This document shows positions 34,683 through 43,705 of a DNA stretch of 64,000 nucleotides, in pieces; positions within the stretch are counted from its first letter, which is position 1; every line of letters starts with the position of its first letter. Both the position numbers and the translations under genes were made by a program. The notes beneath the pieces are model-generated. The model did no database searches. It had not been told where the DNA came from and worked only from the letters and a program-made list of their open reading frames with translations. Source of the DNA: Paramagnetospirillum magneticum AMB-1 (lineage in GTDB: Bacteria > Pseudomonadota > Alphaproteobacteria > Rhodospirillales > Magnetospirillaceae); the NCBI RefSeq assembly GCF_000009985.1, contig NC_007626.1, positions 1,388,745 through 1,452,744 of the forward strand, written 5' to 3'.

Positions 34683-36260
34683 GTGAAGACGCGTCCCGTA
34701 CTCCTGATCCTGCCGGCCCTGTTCACCGCCCTGCTGTTCGCCATGGGTGCCGCCTCCCAGCCGTTCTGGCAGGTGTTCAATCTGGACCCCGATTACTATT
34801 ACCTGACCAACGGCCTGATGCTGGTGGAAGGTCTGGCCCCCACCGACATGGGCCATCCCGGCACGCCGGTGCATGTGTTCTTCGCCATCGTCTACCGGCT
34901 GATGCATGTGGGCGAGCCCACCGGCGCCATCGTCGACGCGGTGCTGAGGAACCCCGAACACCATCTGAGGGTGGTGACCTGGGTGATGTATCCGCTGATC
35001 GGCCTGTCGCTGGTGGCCCTGGGCCGCGCCATTTTGACGGCGACCGGACGGTTGGCCCCGGCGCTGCTGGCCCAGGGCGCGCCGTTCCTCTCCATGATTA
35101 TCCCCAAATTCGGCCTGCATCCCAAGCCGGAGGGATTCCTGATCATCGCCGTGGCCTGGGTGCTGGTCATGGCGCTGCGGGTGGCCCGGGCCGAGACCCT
35201 GACCGACCGTCAGGTGGGCTGGCTGGGGCTGGCGCTGGGCTTCGGCATCGCCTGCAAGATCCAGTTTGTGGCGCTGGGGCTGATCCCGCTGTTCATCCTG
35301 GACCGTCGCCGGCTGTTCCTGGTGCTGCCCCTGACCACGGCGGCCGGTTTCCTGTTCTTTTTCTCGCCCGCCCTGCCGTCGCTGGACATCTTCCTGGGCT
35401 GGTGGAGCAAGGTGCTGACCCACAGCGGCGCCTACGGCACCGGCGAGGCCGGAATGGTTCAGGCGGGGCGCTATCCCCGGGCGGTGATCGGCCTGTTCGG
35501 CTCCAAGATCGTCTTCACCGTGGTGATCGTCCTGTCGCTGTTCGCCCTGGCCGGCTATGTGCGGCTGCGCCGCCGCGGCCTGATTCCGGCGGACCGCCTG
35601 GCCGGGCTGCTGGCCGGCATGGTGGCCGCCCAGGTGTTCACCATCCTGGCGGTGGCCAAGCAGCCCGCCGCCCATTACCTGGTGCCGGCCCTGCTGCTGA
35701 CCGGACCCAGCCTGGCCATCCTGTTCGTGCTGTCGGGCAAGGTGTTCTCGCCCCGGCCCCATTTGCGGGCCTGGGCGGGAATCGGGCTGGTGCTGGTGGT
35801 GCTCAGCGCCCATGCCTCGTGGAAGCAGTATGCCGAGCTGGCCCGCTGGACCGCCGAAACCCAGGCCTTCGACATGAGCCGCTTTGCGGCCTGCGCCAAG
35901 ATCGACTACGATTCGGCGTCCAGCCTGCCCTACGCGTTGCAGCGCGGCGACATGAACTCCAAGGCGCGCTATTCCCCCAAGCTGGCCGAGTTCATGCCGA
36001 AGGACCACTACACCTGGTTCATCAACGAGCATGCCTGGTGGAGCAGCGGCTTCATGCAGTGGAACAAGCCCATGAAGCTGGCCGAGGTGCTGGCCGCCTA
36101 TCCCTGCTCGATCTTCCGCGGCAATCAGGGGTCGCGCATGATCGAGTGGGCAACGCGCGAGCTGGGCTCGTTCAGGCCCGACGACGGCTGTCCGGTGGGC
36201 GAGGAAAACGTCTTCACCTTTGGAATCCGCTGCGACGGCTCAACCCCTCTTGCAAAATGA
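34683..36260 (+). CDS. Polytopic membrane protein, glycosyltransferase-39-like
   Basis: The protein has 525 residues with about ten hydrophobic helices and a soluble C-terminal domain of about 150 residues. The first loop contains NLDPDYYYLTNGLMLVEG with acidic residues, then GHPGTPVHVFF, in the place where lipid-linked sugar mannosyltransferases carry catalytic acids. The C-terminal part has several Cys (AACAKI, AYPCSIF, DDGCPVG, GIRCDG). The GTG start follows GGAGG at eight bases. The substrate is unknown; a lipid-linked sugar transferase is the best guess. It is divergent from the molybdenum hydroxylase genes. Confidence 0.65.
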   Translation: MKTRPVLLILPALFTALLFAMGAASQPFWQVFNLDPDYYYLTNGLMLVEGLAPTDMGHPGTPVHVFFAIVYRLMHVGEPTGAIVDAVLRNPEHHLRVVTWVMYPLIGLSLVALGRAILTATGRLAPALLAQGAPFLSMIIPKFGLHPKPEGFLIIAVAWVLVMALRVARAETLTDRQVGWLGLALGFGIACKIQFVALGLIPLFILDRRRLFLVLPLTTAAGFLFFFSPALPSLDIFLGWWSKVLTHSGAYGTGEAGMVQAGRYPRAVIGLFGSKIVFTVVIVLSLFALAGYVRLRRRGLIPADRLAGLLAGMVAAQVFTILAVAKQPAAHYLVPALLLTGPSLAILFVLSGKVFSPRPHLRAWAGIGLVLVVLSAHASWKQYAELARWTAETQAFDMSRFAACAKIDYDSASSLPYALQRGDMNSKARYSPKLAEFMPKDHYTWFINEHAWWSSGFMQWNKPMKLAEVLAAYPCSIFRGNQGSRMIEWATRELGSFRPDDGCPVGEENVFTFGIRCDGSTPLAK

Positions 36261-36307
36261 GGCCAAAGGGATAGCCTTCTGGTCAGCAATCTGACGAGGG
36301 GGACATC

Positions 36308-36952
36308 ATGGCGGCCAAGGCCGTAACCATCGCCCAGCAAAAGGGCGGCGCCGGAAAGACCACCATCGCCGCGCAACTGGCCGTGGCCTTTGCCCGTGGT
36401 GGCTTGCGCGTCGGTCTGCTGGACATCGATCCGCAGGGCTCGCTGGCCGCCTGGTACGACATCCGCAAGGCCCTGGTCGAGGAAGAGGGCGGCGGTATCA
36501 CCTTCGTGCAGGCCTCGGGCTGGCGGCTGTCCACCGAGCTGGACCGCCTCAAGCGCGACGTCGACGTGGTGCTGATCGATTCGCCCCCCCATGCCGAAAC
36601 CGAAGTGCGCATCGCGGTGCGCGCCGCCGACCTGATCCTGGTTCCCATGCAGCCCTCGCCCATGGATCTGTGGGCCACCGGCCCCACCCTGGACATGGCG
36701 CGCAAGGAAAAGTCCCCCGCCTTGATGGTGTTCAACCGCACGCCGTCGCGGGGCAAGCTGGTGGACGCCGTGCGCAAGAAGATCAAGGACGCCGAGGTCC
36801 CGGTGGCCCAGACCGTGCTGGGCAACCGGGTGGCCTTCGCCGCCTCCATGATGGAGGGCAAGGGCGTGGTGGAAAGCAATCCCCGCCACACCGCCACCAA
36901 GGAAATCAAGGCGCTGGCCGTGGAAATCGCCGGCATCCTGGGACTGGATTGA
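36308..36952 (+). CDS. ParA/MinD-family ATPase (orphan)
   Basis: The protein has 214 residues. The deviant Walker A QKGGAGKTT (residues 11-19) carries the signature lysine K12; LLDIDPQGSLAAWY and VVLIDSPPHAETE are the further nucleotide motifs. No ParB gene or parS-like repeats lie nearby, so it is not an obvious plasmid or chromosome partition locus. Orphan ParA proteins position large protein complexes such as chemoreceptor clusters or carboxysomes. GAGGGG before the ATG is a good ribosome-binding site. It is followed four bases later by a membrane-protein gene. Confidence 0.85.
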   Translation: MAAKAVTIAQQKGGAGKTTIAAQLAVAFARGGLRVGLLDIDPQGSLAAWYDIRKALVEEEGGGITFVQASGWRLSTELDRLKRDVDVVLIDSPPHAETEVRIAVRAADLILVPMQPSPMDLWATGPTLDMARKEKSPALMVFNRTPSRGKLVDAVRKKIKDAEVPVAQTVLGNRVAFAASMMEGKGVVESNPRHTATKEIKALAVEIAGILGLD

Positions 36953-36956
36953 GATC

Positions 36957-37442
36957 ATGGAAATGCTCTTTGATCACGCCTATGCCATTGCCATGGCCCT
37001 GCACACCCTGGCGGCGGTGGTCTGGGTCGGCGGCATGTTCTTCGCCCATCTGATCCTGCGCCCCGTCATGGCCGAGCGCCCGGCGCCCGAGCGTCTGGCG
37101 GTGTGGCGCGAAGTATTTCCCCGCTTCTTCTTCTGGGTGTGGATCAGCATCCTGGTGCTGCTGGTCACCGGCTATTCCACCTTGCTGCTGGGCTTCAAGG
37201 CCGGCTTCACCGGGGGACCCAGCCATGTGGACATCATGCAGCTCATCGGGCTGGTGATGATGGCGCTGTACTTCCAGCTGTTCTTCGGCCCGTGGCAGGG
37301 CTTCAAGCGGGCTTTCGCCGCGGGGGACTTTCCCAAGGCGGCGGAGTATCAGGTCCGCATCCGGCACATCGTCACGGTCAACCTGATCCTGGGCATGATC
37401 AGCATCGTCGTCGGCGTGGCCGGCTCGCTGCTGGGGGCGTGA
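36957..37442 (+). CDS. CopD-like integral membrane protein
   Basis: The protein has 161 residues with four helices. Conserved histidines lie in MALHTLAAVVWVGGMFFAHLIL (helix 1) and RIRHIVTVNLILG (helix 4), the pattern seen in CopD-domain and HemJ-like proteins that may bind copper or haem. The ATG directly follows the parA-like stop and the Nudix gene starts six bases after its own stop, so the three genes form one unit. The exact role is unknown. Confidence 0.75.
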   Translation: MEMLFDHAYAIAMALHTLAAVVWVGGMFFAHLILRPVMAERPAPERLAVWREVFPRFFFWVWISILVLLVTGYSTLLLGFKAGFTGGPSHVDIMQLIGLVMMALYFQLFFGPWQGFKRAFAAGDFPKAAEYQVRIRHIVTVNLILGMISIVVGVAGSLLGA

Positions 37443-37447
37443 CGGAG

Positions 37448-38071
37448 ATGGACCGGGACGCCATGGACCGGGACCGGGACGTCGAGATCCTTTCCAAGGA
37501 GACGGTGTTCAAGGGCTATTTCCAGGTGGACCGCTATCGCCTGCGCCATCGCACCTTCGCCGGTGGCTGGAGCGAGGAGATGGTGCGCGAGGTGTTCGAG
37601 CGCGGCCATGCGGTGGTGGTGCTGCTTTATGATCCCGACCGCGACAAGGTCGCCCTGATCGAGCAGTTCCGCCCCGGCGCCTATGCCGCCGGCTGGCATC
37701 CCTGGCTGGTGGAATGCGTGGCCGGGATCATCGAGGAGGGCGAGCACCCCGACGAGGTGGCGCGGCGCGAAACCCGCGAGGAGGCGGGATCGGACCCCAC
37801 CGACATGATTCATATCGGCGACTATCTGGTCACCGCCGGCGGCTCGTCGGAAAGCTGCAAGCTGTATTGCGCCCGGGTGGATTCCTCGATCATCGCCGGA
37901 ACCCACGGCCTTGCCCACGAGGGCGAGGATATCCGGGTCTTCGTCATCGATCCGGCCGAAGCCCTGGCCATGTGCCGCGATGGCCGCATCAACAACGCCA
38001 TGGCGGTGCTGGCCATCCAGTGGCTGATCATGGAAAGGGACGGCCTCAGGGCCAGGTGGCTGGGCGCCTGA
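37448..38071 (+). CDS. nudF: ADP-ribose pyrophosphatase (Nudix hydrolase)
   Basis: The protein has 207 residues. The Nudix box begins at G93 (GIIEEGEHPDEVARRE) and continues to REEAG, with the GxxxE and REUxEExG residues present. LIEQFRPGAYA upstream is characteristic of ADP-ribose pyrophosphatases, which split ADP-ribose to AMP and ribose-5-phosphate. A second ATG 15 bases on is possible. The 3' end is four bases from the convergent terC gene, leaving no room for separate terminators. Confidence 0.88.
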   Translation: MDRDAMDRDRDVEILSKETVFKGYFQVDRYRLRHRTFAGGWSEEMVREVFERGHAVVVLLYDPDRDKVALIEQFRPGAYAAGWHPWLVECVAGIIEEGEHPDEVARRETREEAGSDPTDMIHIGDYLVTAGGSSESCKLYCARVDSSIIAGTHGLAHEGEDIRVFVIDPAEALAMCRDGRINNAMAVLAIQWLIMERDGLRARWLGA

Positions 38072-38075
38072 AGCG

Positions 38076-38696
38076 TTACCCCTGGGCGTTGCCGGCCAGG
38101 ACCAGCAGCGGCTGGGCGCCGTCCCAGATCATGCGCAGCGCCACCACCACGATGATCCCCAGGCCCACATAGGCGATCCAGTGCCAGCGCTTGAGGATGC
38201 GCGCCACCGTCTCGGCCGCCGCGCCGGTCAAGGCCACCGACAGCGCCAGCCCCGCCACCATGATCCAGACGTGCTCGCGCGCCGCTCCGGCCACTGCCAG
38301 CACGTTGTCCAGCGACATGGAGACGTCGGCCAGCACGATCTGCTTCACCGCCTCGGAGAATTTCTTGGGCTGGGCCGGCGGCGCGTCGGAATCCGCGGCG
38401 TCGTCGCTCCCATGGGCCGCCTCGCGCAGTTCGCGCCACAGCTTCCATGACACCCACAGCAGCAGCAGCCCGCCGGCGAACAGCAGGCCGATGATGCCCA
38501 GCAGTTGCACGGCGAAGAGTGAGAACAGGATGCGCAGTCCCGCCGCCGCCGCGATGCCCCAAAGAATGGCCTTGCGCCGCTGCTCGGCCGCCAATCCGGC
38601 GGCGGCGATGCCGATCACCACGGCATTGTCGCCGGCCAGGGTGATGTCGATGGCCACGACCGAGGCCAGCGCGGTCAGTTCGGCGGCAAGACTCAT
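38076..38696 (-). CDS. TerC-family membrane protein (YjbE-like)
   Basis: The protein has 206 residues with about seven helices. The family motifs are DITLAGDNAVVIG near the N-terminus and DVSMSLDNVLAVAGAA in the middle, whose acidic residues probably bind metal. TerC proteins are linked to manganese efflux and tellurium resistance, and to metalation of exported proteins. The ATG overlaps the stop of the SpmAB fusion gene by four bases (ATGA), so translation is coupled. No yybP-type riboswitch precedes it, as it is internal to the operon. Confidence 0.9.
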   Translation of the reverse strand: MSLAAELTALASVVAIDITLAGDNAVVIGIAAAGLAAEQRRKAILWGIAAAAGLRILFSLFAVQLLGIIGLLFAGGLLLLWVSWKLWRELREAAHGSDDAADSDAPPAQPKKFSEAVKQIVLADVSMSLDNVLAVAGAAREHVWIMVAGLALSVALTGAAAETVARILKRWHWIAYVGLGIIVVVALRMIWDGAQPLLVLAGNAQG

Positions 38697-39928
38697 GAAA
38701 CTCCCCCAAACAGCAGGCGGCAGACGATGATTGCGGCGATCAGGGCGGCCAGATCGGCCAGCAGTCCCACCGCCAGGGCATGGCGGATGCGCCGCACCTG
38801 CACCGCCCCGAAATAGACGGCCAGGACGTAGAAGGTGGTTTCCGTCGAACCGTAAAGGGTCGACAGCAGGGCGCCCAGATAAGAATCCGGGCCGATGGCC
38901 GGGTCCTTCAGGCTGGACGCCAGCATGCCGTAGGAGCCCGAGCCGGACAGGGTGCGCATCGCCGCCATCATCAGCGCCTCGGCCGGCAGGCCCAGCCCCT
39001 CGGTCAGCCGTCCCAGGGGGCGGATCAGCAGATCCATGGCCCCCGAGGCCCGCACCATGCCGATGGCCGCCAGGATGGCCACCAGATAGGGGATGATGCG
39101 CACCGCCACGTCGAAGCCCTCTTTGGCGCCTTCGACGAAGCTCTCATAGAGACGCACGCCCCGGCGGGCGCCGAACAGTAGCAGCCCCACGACCAGACCG
39201 GGCAGAATCCACGGCCCCAGAACCTTGCCCCAGGCCAGCAGCGCCGCCGCGCCGGCCAGTAGCCCGGCCAGGGCGAGGAGGCAGGGCCACAGCGAAGCGG
39301 GAGCGGGCTGATCGGGAACCGTCTCGATCATCCGGGGCTGCCACAGGCCTTGCAGTCCCCGCGCGGCCAGCACTCCCACCAGGGCGGCGACCAGGCTGGC
39401 GATCAGGGTCGAGGCGACGATGGCGGCGGGCTGGGCCGATCCGGTGGCGGCGCGCAGCGCGATGACCTTGGTGGGCAGCAGGGTCAGCCCGGCGGTATTG
39501 ATGGCCAGGAACAGCACCTGGGCATTGCTGGCGGTGCCCTTGTCGCGGTTGAGGCTTTCCAGATGCTCCATGGCGCGGATGCCGAACGGCGTGGCGGCAT
39601 TGCCCAGCCCCAGCAGGTTGGCGGCGACGTTCATCACCATGGCGCCCATGGCCGGATGCCCGGCGGGAATCTCGGGAAACAGGCGGCGCAGCGCCGGTTC
39701 CAGCAGGCGGGCCAGGATGTCGAGCAGGCCGCCGGCCTCGGCCACCTTCATCAGGCCGAGGAACAGCGCCATGATCCCCACCAGTCCCAAGGCCAGGGGC
39801 ACGGCGCCCGCCACCGAATCCACCAGACCGGCCGACAGCGCCTCCATGGCGCCCGCTCCGCCCGACAGTTCGGCGAAGGCGGCCACCAGGAACGAGACCA
39901 GCACCAGGACCAGGAATACGGCGTTCAA
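38693..39928 (-). CDS. SpmA-SpmB fusion, nucleoside-recognition (Gate) membrane protein
   Basis: The protein has 411 residues and two Gate domains. The first half resembles SpmA (NVAANLLGLGNAATPFGIRAME, INTAGLTLLPTKVIALR). The second half resembles SpmB (RIIPYLVAILAAIGMVRASG, STLYGSTETTFYVLAVYFGAV). In spore formers these are separate genes for spore dehydration; in Gram-negatives the fused protein has no established role. The start appears to be TTG preceded by GGGGGGAA; a downstream GTG would remove part of the first helix. It is coupled to TerC, suggesting a joint transport or ion-homeostasis function. Confidence 0.85.
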   Translation of the reverse strand: MNAVFLVLVLVSFLVAAFAELSGGAGAMEALSAGLVDSVAGAVPLALGLVGIMALFLGLMKVAEAGGLLDILARLLEPALRRLFPEIPAGHPAMGAMVMNVAANLLGLGNAATPFGIRAMEHLESLNRDKGTASNAQVLFLAINTAGLTLLPTKVIALRAATGSAQPAAIVASTLIASLVAALVGVLAARGLQGLWQPRMIETVPDQPAPASLWPCLLALAGLLAGAAALLAWGKVLGPWILPGLVVGLLLFGARRGVRLYESFVEGAKEGFDVAVRIIPYLVAILAAIGMVRASGAMDLLIRPLGRLTEGLGLPAEALMMAAMRTLSGSGSYGMLASSLKDPAIGPDSYLGALLSTLYGSTETTFYVLAVYFGAVQVRRIRHALAVGLLADLAALIAAIIVCRLLFGGVS

Positions 39929-40047
39929 CGGGCAGTTCCCCCCACTTCAGGGAAAACCTAGCAGAAGGAACGGCGTCGCGCATCCTTGCCGCCTGCCCTT
40001 GGCCGTTGTAAAGCTTTTGGCGAAACATACGGGAGAGAGTCACCATC

Positions 40048-40629
40048 ATGCGCCGTGCCGCGCTTATCCTCGGCCTCGCCGCCCTTTGGGTCTGCCCCGT
40101 GATGGCTGCCGACACCGTCCCCGCCCGCCTCGATGCCGCCCGCGCCGCCCATGCCAAGGGGGATCTGGCCCGCGCCGCCACCGAGCTGGAGGCCGCATTG
40201 GTCGAGCTGCAAGGGCGCCTGGGCAAGATGCTGGGCGAGTTCCTGCCGCCTCCTCCCGCCGGCTGGCAGGCCGAGCCGGTGGAAATCCAGTCCCTGTCGG
40301 GAAGCGGCGGCGGTCTGGCGGTGACGCGGGCCTATGCCCGTGACGACAACACGCTGAACGTCTCGCTGATCATCGACAGCCCGGCGGTGGGCTCGGCCGT
40401 CGCCCAGTTGGCGGCCTTTCCCCAGCCCAACGCCCGCAAGGTGAAGGTGGGCGGCGAGGACGCGGTGCTGCGCTGGGATGCCCAGGGCCGCAACGGCGAG
40501 GTGCTGATGGTGCTGGGCCCCCGCGTCCTGCTGCAGATCGAGGGCGACAACCTCGCCACCAGCGAGGTGCTGAGCGACGTCGCCAAGGGCTGGAACCTGG
40601 GCGGCATCCGCAAGGCCCTACCGCAGTAA
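40048..40629 (+). CDS. Periplasmic protein of unknown function
   Basis: The protein has 193 residues with a signal peptide (AALILGLAALWVCPVMA). The mature N-terminus is helical (RLDAARAAHAKGDLARAATELE) and the rest is predicted beta-rich. It contains no cysteine after the signal. GGGAGAGAG upstream supports the ATG. The 3' end overlaps the convergent lrgB gene by 12 bases. I do not recognise a characterised family. Confidence 0.75.
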   Translation: MRRAALILGLAALWVCPVMAADTVPARLDAARAAHAKGDLARAATELEAALVELQGRLGKMLGEFLPPPPAGWQAEPVEIQSLSGSGGGLAVTRAYARDDNTLNVSLIIDSPAVGSAVAQLAAFPQPNARKVKVGGEDAVLRWDAQGRNGEVLMVLGPRVLLQIEGDNLATSEVLSDVAKGWNLGGIRKALPQ

Positions 40630-41337
40630 CCCCACCAGCAGCGGCACCAGCACGGCGGTGATCAGGCCGGTCAGCCCGATGGCCAGCCCGCCGAAGGCGC
40701 CCGCCGTCTCGCTCATCTGCAAGGCGCGCACCGTGCCGATGCCGTGCGACGCGATGCCCAGCGCCAGACCGCGTGCCGCCTGATCCTTGACCCGGAACAG
40801 GTCGAGGATCCAGCCGCCGCACACCGCGCCGAAAATGCCGGTCAGCATGACCATCACGGCGGTCAGCGAGGGAATGCCCCCGATGCGCTCGGTAATGCCC
40901 ATGGCGATGGGAATGGTCACCGATTTGGAGGCCAGGGACAGCAGCACCTTCTCCGACCCGCCCAGCGCCCAGGCCACCGCCACGGCGCTGACTCCGGCCA
41001 TCACCGCCCCCACCAGGATCACCAGCAGGATGGCGGGCCAGGCACGGCGCAGGATGGGCATCTGGGCGTAAAGGGGCACCGCCAGGGCGACGGTGGCCGG
41101 ACCCAGCAGGAAGTGGACGAACTGCGCCCCGTCGAAATAGGTGCGGTATTCGGTGCCCGTGGCCATCAGGAAGCCGACGATGATCACCACCGAGACCAGG
41201 ATGGGGTTGAGCAGGGGCGAGCGCCCGCCCTTCTCGAACAGCCACATGGCCGCCTGATAGGCGATCAGCGTCGAGGTCAGCCCCAGCAGCGGCGAGGTGG
41301 AAAGATAGATCCAGATGCTGGACAGGTCGGTGCTCAT
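40618..41337 (-). CDS. lrgB: LrgB-family membrane protein
   Basis: The protein has 239 residues with six to eight helices. The LrgB signatures are SKSVTIPIAMGI, LTGIFGAVCG and GLALGIASHGIGTVRAL. With LrgA it forms the CidAB/LrgAB type system, described as holin/antiholin-like in staphylococci and as pyruvate or glycolate carriers in other organisms. The ATG overlaps the lrgA stop by one base (TGATG); a GTG one codon upstream is possible. The two genes form one unit. Confidence 0.9.
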   Translation of the reverse strand: MSTDLSSIWIYLSTSPLLGLTSTLIAYQAAMWLFEKGGRSPLLNPILVSVVIIVGFLMATGTEYRTYFDGAQFVHFLLGPATVALAVPLYAQMPILRRAWPAILLVILVGAVMAGVSAVAVAWALGGSEKVLLSLASKSVTIPIAMGITERIGGIPSLTAVMVMLTGIFGAVCGGWILDLFRVKDQAARGLALGIASHGIGTVRALQMSETAGAFGGLAIGLTGLITAVLVPLLVGLLR

Positions 41338-41690
41338 CACTTGGCCTCCGGCTTATGGCGCCGGCTCAGGGCCTGCATGAGGCGTCCCGCCACCACGATG
41401 GTGGCAAAGGTGCTGCCCAGCACCGCCGCCGCGATGGGCAGCGCCTCCTCGGCGATCAGCTTCAGGTGAACCATCACGCCGACGCTGGCCGGGATGAACA
41501 GTAGGGCGAAATTGGACAGGATGGCCTTGACCGCCAGATCCAGGCCGGCGGGAACCCGACCCCGGACCACCAGGCCGGTGAACAGCAGCACCATGCCCAC
41601 CACCGGGCCGGGCAGCGGCAGGCCGATCAGCCGCACCATCACCTCGCCGGCAAGCTGGCACAGCAGCAGAACCGTGATATAGGGAAGCAC
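41337..41690 (-). CDS. lrgA: CidA/LrgA-family membrane protein
   Basis: The protein has 117 residues with four helices. Family features are CQLAGEVMVRLIGLPLPGPVVGM near the N-terminus and LFIPASVGVMVHL in the third helix. It is the small partner of LrgB. Its start is 27 bases from the divergent SemiSWEET gene. Coupling of LrgAB with pyruvate uptake in some bacteria would fit placement among small carriers, but this is inference. Confidence 0.88.
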   Translation of the reverse strand: MLPYITVLLLCQLAGEVMVRLIGLPLPGPVVGMVLLFTGLVVRGRVPAGLDLAVKAILSNFALLFIPASVGVMVHLKLIAEEALPIAAAVLGSTFATIVVAGRLMQALSRRHKPEAK

Positions 41691-41717
41691 GATCGGTTTC
41701 CTTTCAGGTGCGGCACC

Positions 41718-42002
41718 ATGGACTGGCTTTCACCCATCGACCTGCTAGGCGCGGCGGCGGGCGTCCTTACGACCATCTCCTTCGTGCCCCAGGTGGTCAA
41801 GACCCTACGCACCCGACAGACCAGGGACATATCCCTGGCCATGTGGGTCTGCTTCATCACCGGGGTATCCCTGTGGACGGTCTACGGCCTGCTGCTGGGA
41901 GCCTGGCCCATCGTGGCGTCCAACCTGCCCACCCTGGGGCTGGCCGGCACCATCTTGGTGATCAAGCTTCGGAACATGGGAAAGGAAACGGGAGGCGATT
42001 GA
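41718..42002 (+). CDS. SemiSWEET-type sugar transporter
   Basis: This is a 94-residue three-helix (PQ-loop/MtN3) protein that works as a dimer. The PQ motif is SFVPQVVKTLRTRQTRDIS, and the second helix has WVCFITGVSLWTVYG with an Asn in helix 3 (SNLPTL). SemiSWEETs carry mono- or disaccharides by facilitated diffusion. It is divergent from lrgA and followed by a hairpin before pyrE. Confidence 0.9.
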   Translation: MDWLSPIDLLGAAAGVLTTISFVPQVVKTLRTRQTRDISLAMWVCFITGVSLWTVYGLLLGAWPIVASNLPTLGLAGTILVIKLRNMGKETGGD

Positions 42003-42106
42003 AACCGTGCGCAGCCCCCCAGGCGGGCGCGGCGCGCCCTTGCCTTCCGCGGCATAGGCCGCGCGGCCATCGAGTATATCCTGATTCCCCGGAGGGAGGG
42101 GCCTAA

Positions 42107-42129
42107 CCCTGCCGCCATAGGCGGCAGGG
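42107..42129. terminator. Hairpin between SemiSWEET and pyrE, possible terminator
   Basis: CCCTGCCGCC and GGCGGCAGGG pair around a TA loop region, in the spacer between convergent genes. There is no T-run, so rho-independent activity is doubtful; it may protect or end both transcripts. Confidence 0.4.
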
Positions 42130-42141
42130 GACGTTTCCACC

Positions 42142-42834
42142 TCAGGCGCTGCGGCCACCGTGCAGGCTGGACCAGCCCACGGGATCGTGGAGGAAGGAGC
42201 GGACGGCCTCGACGGCGCGCTTGTCGAACTGGCCTTCTTCCTCGACCACTTCCAGCACATCCCACCAATTGCACAGATAGCCCAGGTCGACGCCGATCTC
42301 TTCCAGGCTCTTCATGGCGCCGGGGAAGACGCCGTAGAAGAACACCACGAAGGAATGGTCGACCTTGGCGCCGGCTTCGCGCAGCGCGTTGACGAAGTTG
42401 ACCTTGGAGGCGCCGTCCGACGCCAGGTCCTCGACCAGCACCACCCGGTCGCCGTCCTTGAAGTCGCCTTCGATCTGGGCGTTGCGGCCAAAGCCCTTGG
42501 GCTTCTTGCGGATGTAGAGCATGGGCAGGCCCATGCGGTCGGAAATCCACGCGGCATAGGGGATGCCCGCCGTCTCGCCGCCGGCCACCGCCTCGGCGGA
42601 TTCATAGCCGACCTCGCGCATGATGGCCTTGGTCATCAATTCGCAGATCTTGGTGCGGGCGCGCGGGAACGAGATCACCTTGCGGCAATCCACGTAAACC
42701 GGGCTGGCCCAGCCCGAGGTCAGGATGTAGGGCTCTTCCGGGCGGAAATTGATCGCCTTGATTTCCAGCAGGATGCGCGCGGTGGTCAGCGCCGCCTGCT
42801 TCTGTTCCGGGGTGCGGGAAACGGTGGTTGCCAT
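42142..42834 (-). CDS. pyrE: Orotate phosphoribosyltransferase
   Basis: The protein has 230 residues. The PRPP-binding motif is VVLVEDLASDGASK, and TSGWASPVYVDCRKVISFPRAR holds the orotate-loop residues. It converts orotate and PRPP to OMP in pyrimidine synthesis. It is a little longer than the E. coli enzyme because of a C-terminal extension (RSFLHDPVGW). The ATG giving MATTVSRTPEQ was selected; the frame extends far upstream across the divergent gene with no support. Confidence 0.93.
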   Translation of the reverse strand: MATTVSRTPEQKQAALTTARILLEIKAINFRPEEPYILTSGWASPVYVDCRKVISFPRARTKICELMTKAIMREVGYESAEAVAGGETAGIPYAAWISDRMGLPMLYIRKKPKGFGRNAQIEGDFKDGDRVVLVEDLASDGASKVNFVNALREAGAKVDHSFVVFFYGVFPGAMKSLEEIGVDLGYLCNWWDVLEVVEEEGQFDKRAVEAVRSFLHDPVGWSSLHGGRSA

Positions 42835-42918
42835 GTGGGGAGCCCTCTTGCCTTGCCGATAAGGGGGTCTATAGGCACAATCGCGCTTTCCTGCAAGAAG
42901 ACAGAATAGGGAACTGAA

Positions 42919-43698
42919 ATGTCCGACGTGATCCAGCTGGTCCGAGAGGGCGCCATCGCCACCGTGACGCTGAACCGCCCCGACCGCATGAACGCCCTGA
43001 ACCTGCCCATGTGGCGCGGTTTGGCCGAGGCGTTCGAGACCATTTCGGCCGACCGGTCCATTCACGTGGTGATCTTGCGGGGTGCCGGCACCAAGGCCTT
43101 CGCGCCGGGTGCCGACATCGAGGAGTTCGACACCCTGCGGGCCAATGCCGAGCAGGCCAAGGCCTATGATCTGGTCATGCGCAAGGCGCTGGACACGGTG
43201 CGCGCCTGCCCGCAGCCGGTGATCGCCGCCATCTGGGGGCCTTGCGTCGGCGGCGGCCTGGAACTGGCCTGTTGCTGTGACATCCGGCTGTCGGCCAAGT
43301 CGGGCAAGTTCGGCGTGCCCATCAACAAGATCTCGGTGGTGATGGCCTATCCCGAACTGGCTCAGATCCGCCGGGTGGCCGGTCCGGCCGCGGCGCTGGA
43401 GATTCTGCTGGAAGGCCGGATCATGGATGCCGACGAGGCCGCCGCCAAGCGGCTGGTCAACCGGGTGGTCGAGGACGACGCCATGGACGCGGAAGTGGCC
43501 GCCACCGCCAAGCGCATCGCCGCCGGGGCACCCCTGGCCAATCGCTGGCACAAGGCCTTCATCGCCCGCCTGGACGATCCCACCCCGGTGTCCGAGGCGG
43601 AGCTGGACGAGTGCTACCGCTTCCTCGACACCAAGGATTACGCCGAGGGTCTGGCGGCCTTCCGCGCCAAGCGCAAGCCGGTGTTCACGGCGGAATAG
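42919..43698 (+). CDS. Enoyl-CoA hydratase/isomerase family protein
   Basis: The protein has 259 residues. The crotonase oxyanion-hole segments are KAFAPGADIEEF and GPCVGGGLELACCCDIRL. One catalytic Glu (GGGLELA) is present, but the position of the second usual Glu is occupied by PINKISVVMAYPE, so isomerase or other crotonase chemistry is possible. It stands alone, divergent from pyrE and convergent to a gene of unknown function. Role in fatty-acid or amino-acid degradation is likely. Confidence 0.85.
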   Translation: MSDVIQLVREGAIATVTLNRPDRMNALNLPMWRGLAEAFETISADRSIHVVILRGAGTKAFAPGADIEEFDTLRANAEQAKAYDLVMRKALDTVRACPQPVIAAIWGPCVGGGLELACCCDIRLSAKSGKFGVPINKISVVMAYPELAQIRRVAGPAAALEILLEGRIMDADEAAAKRLVNRVVEDDAMDAEVAATAKRIAAGAPLANRWHKAFIARLDDPTPVSEAELDECYRFLDTKDYAEGLAAFRAKRKPVFTAE

Positions 43699-43705
43699 GG
43701 TGATC

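Noticed and set aside
36308..36952. Plasmid or chromosome partition locus
   Set aside because: A ParA-like ATPase alone, with no ParB gene or parS-like repeats nearby, does not support it.
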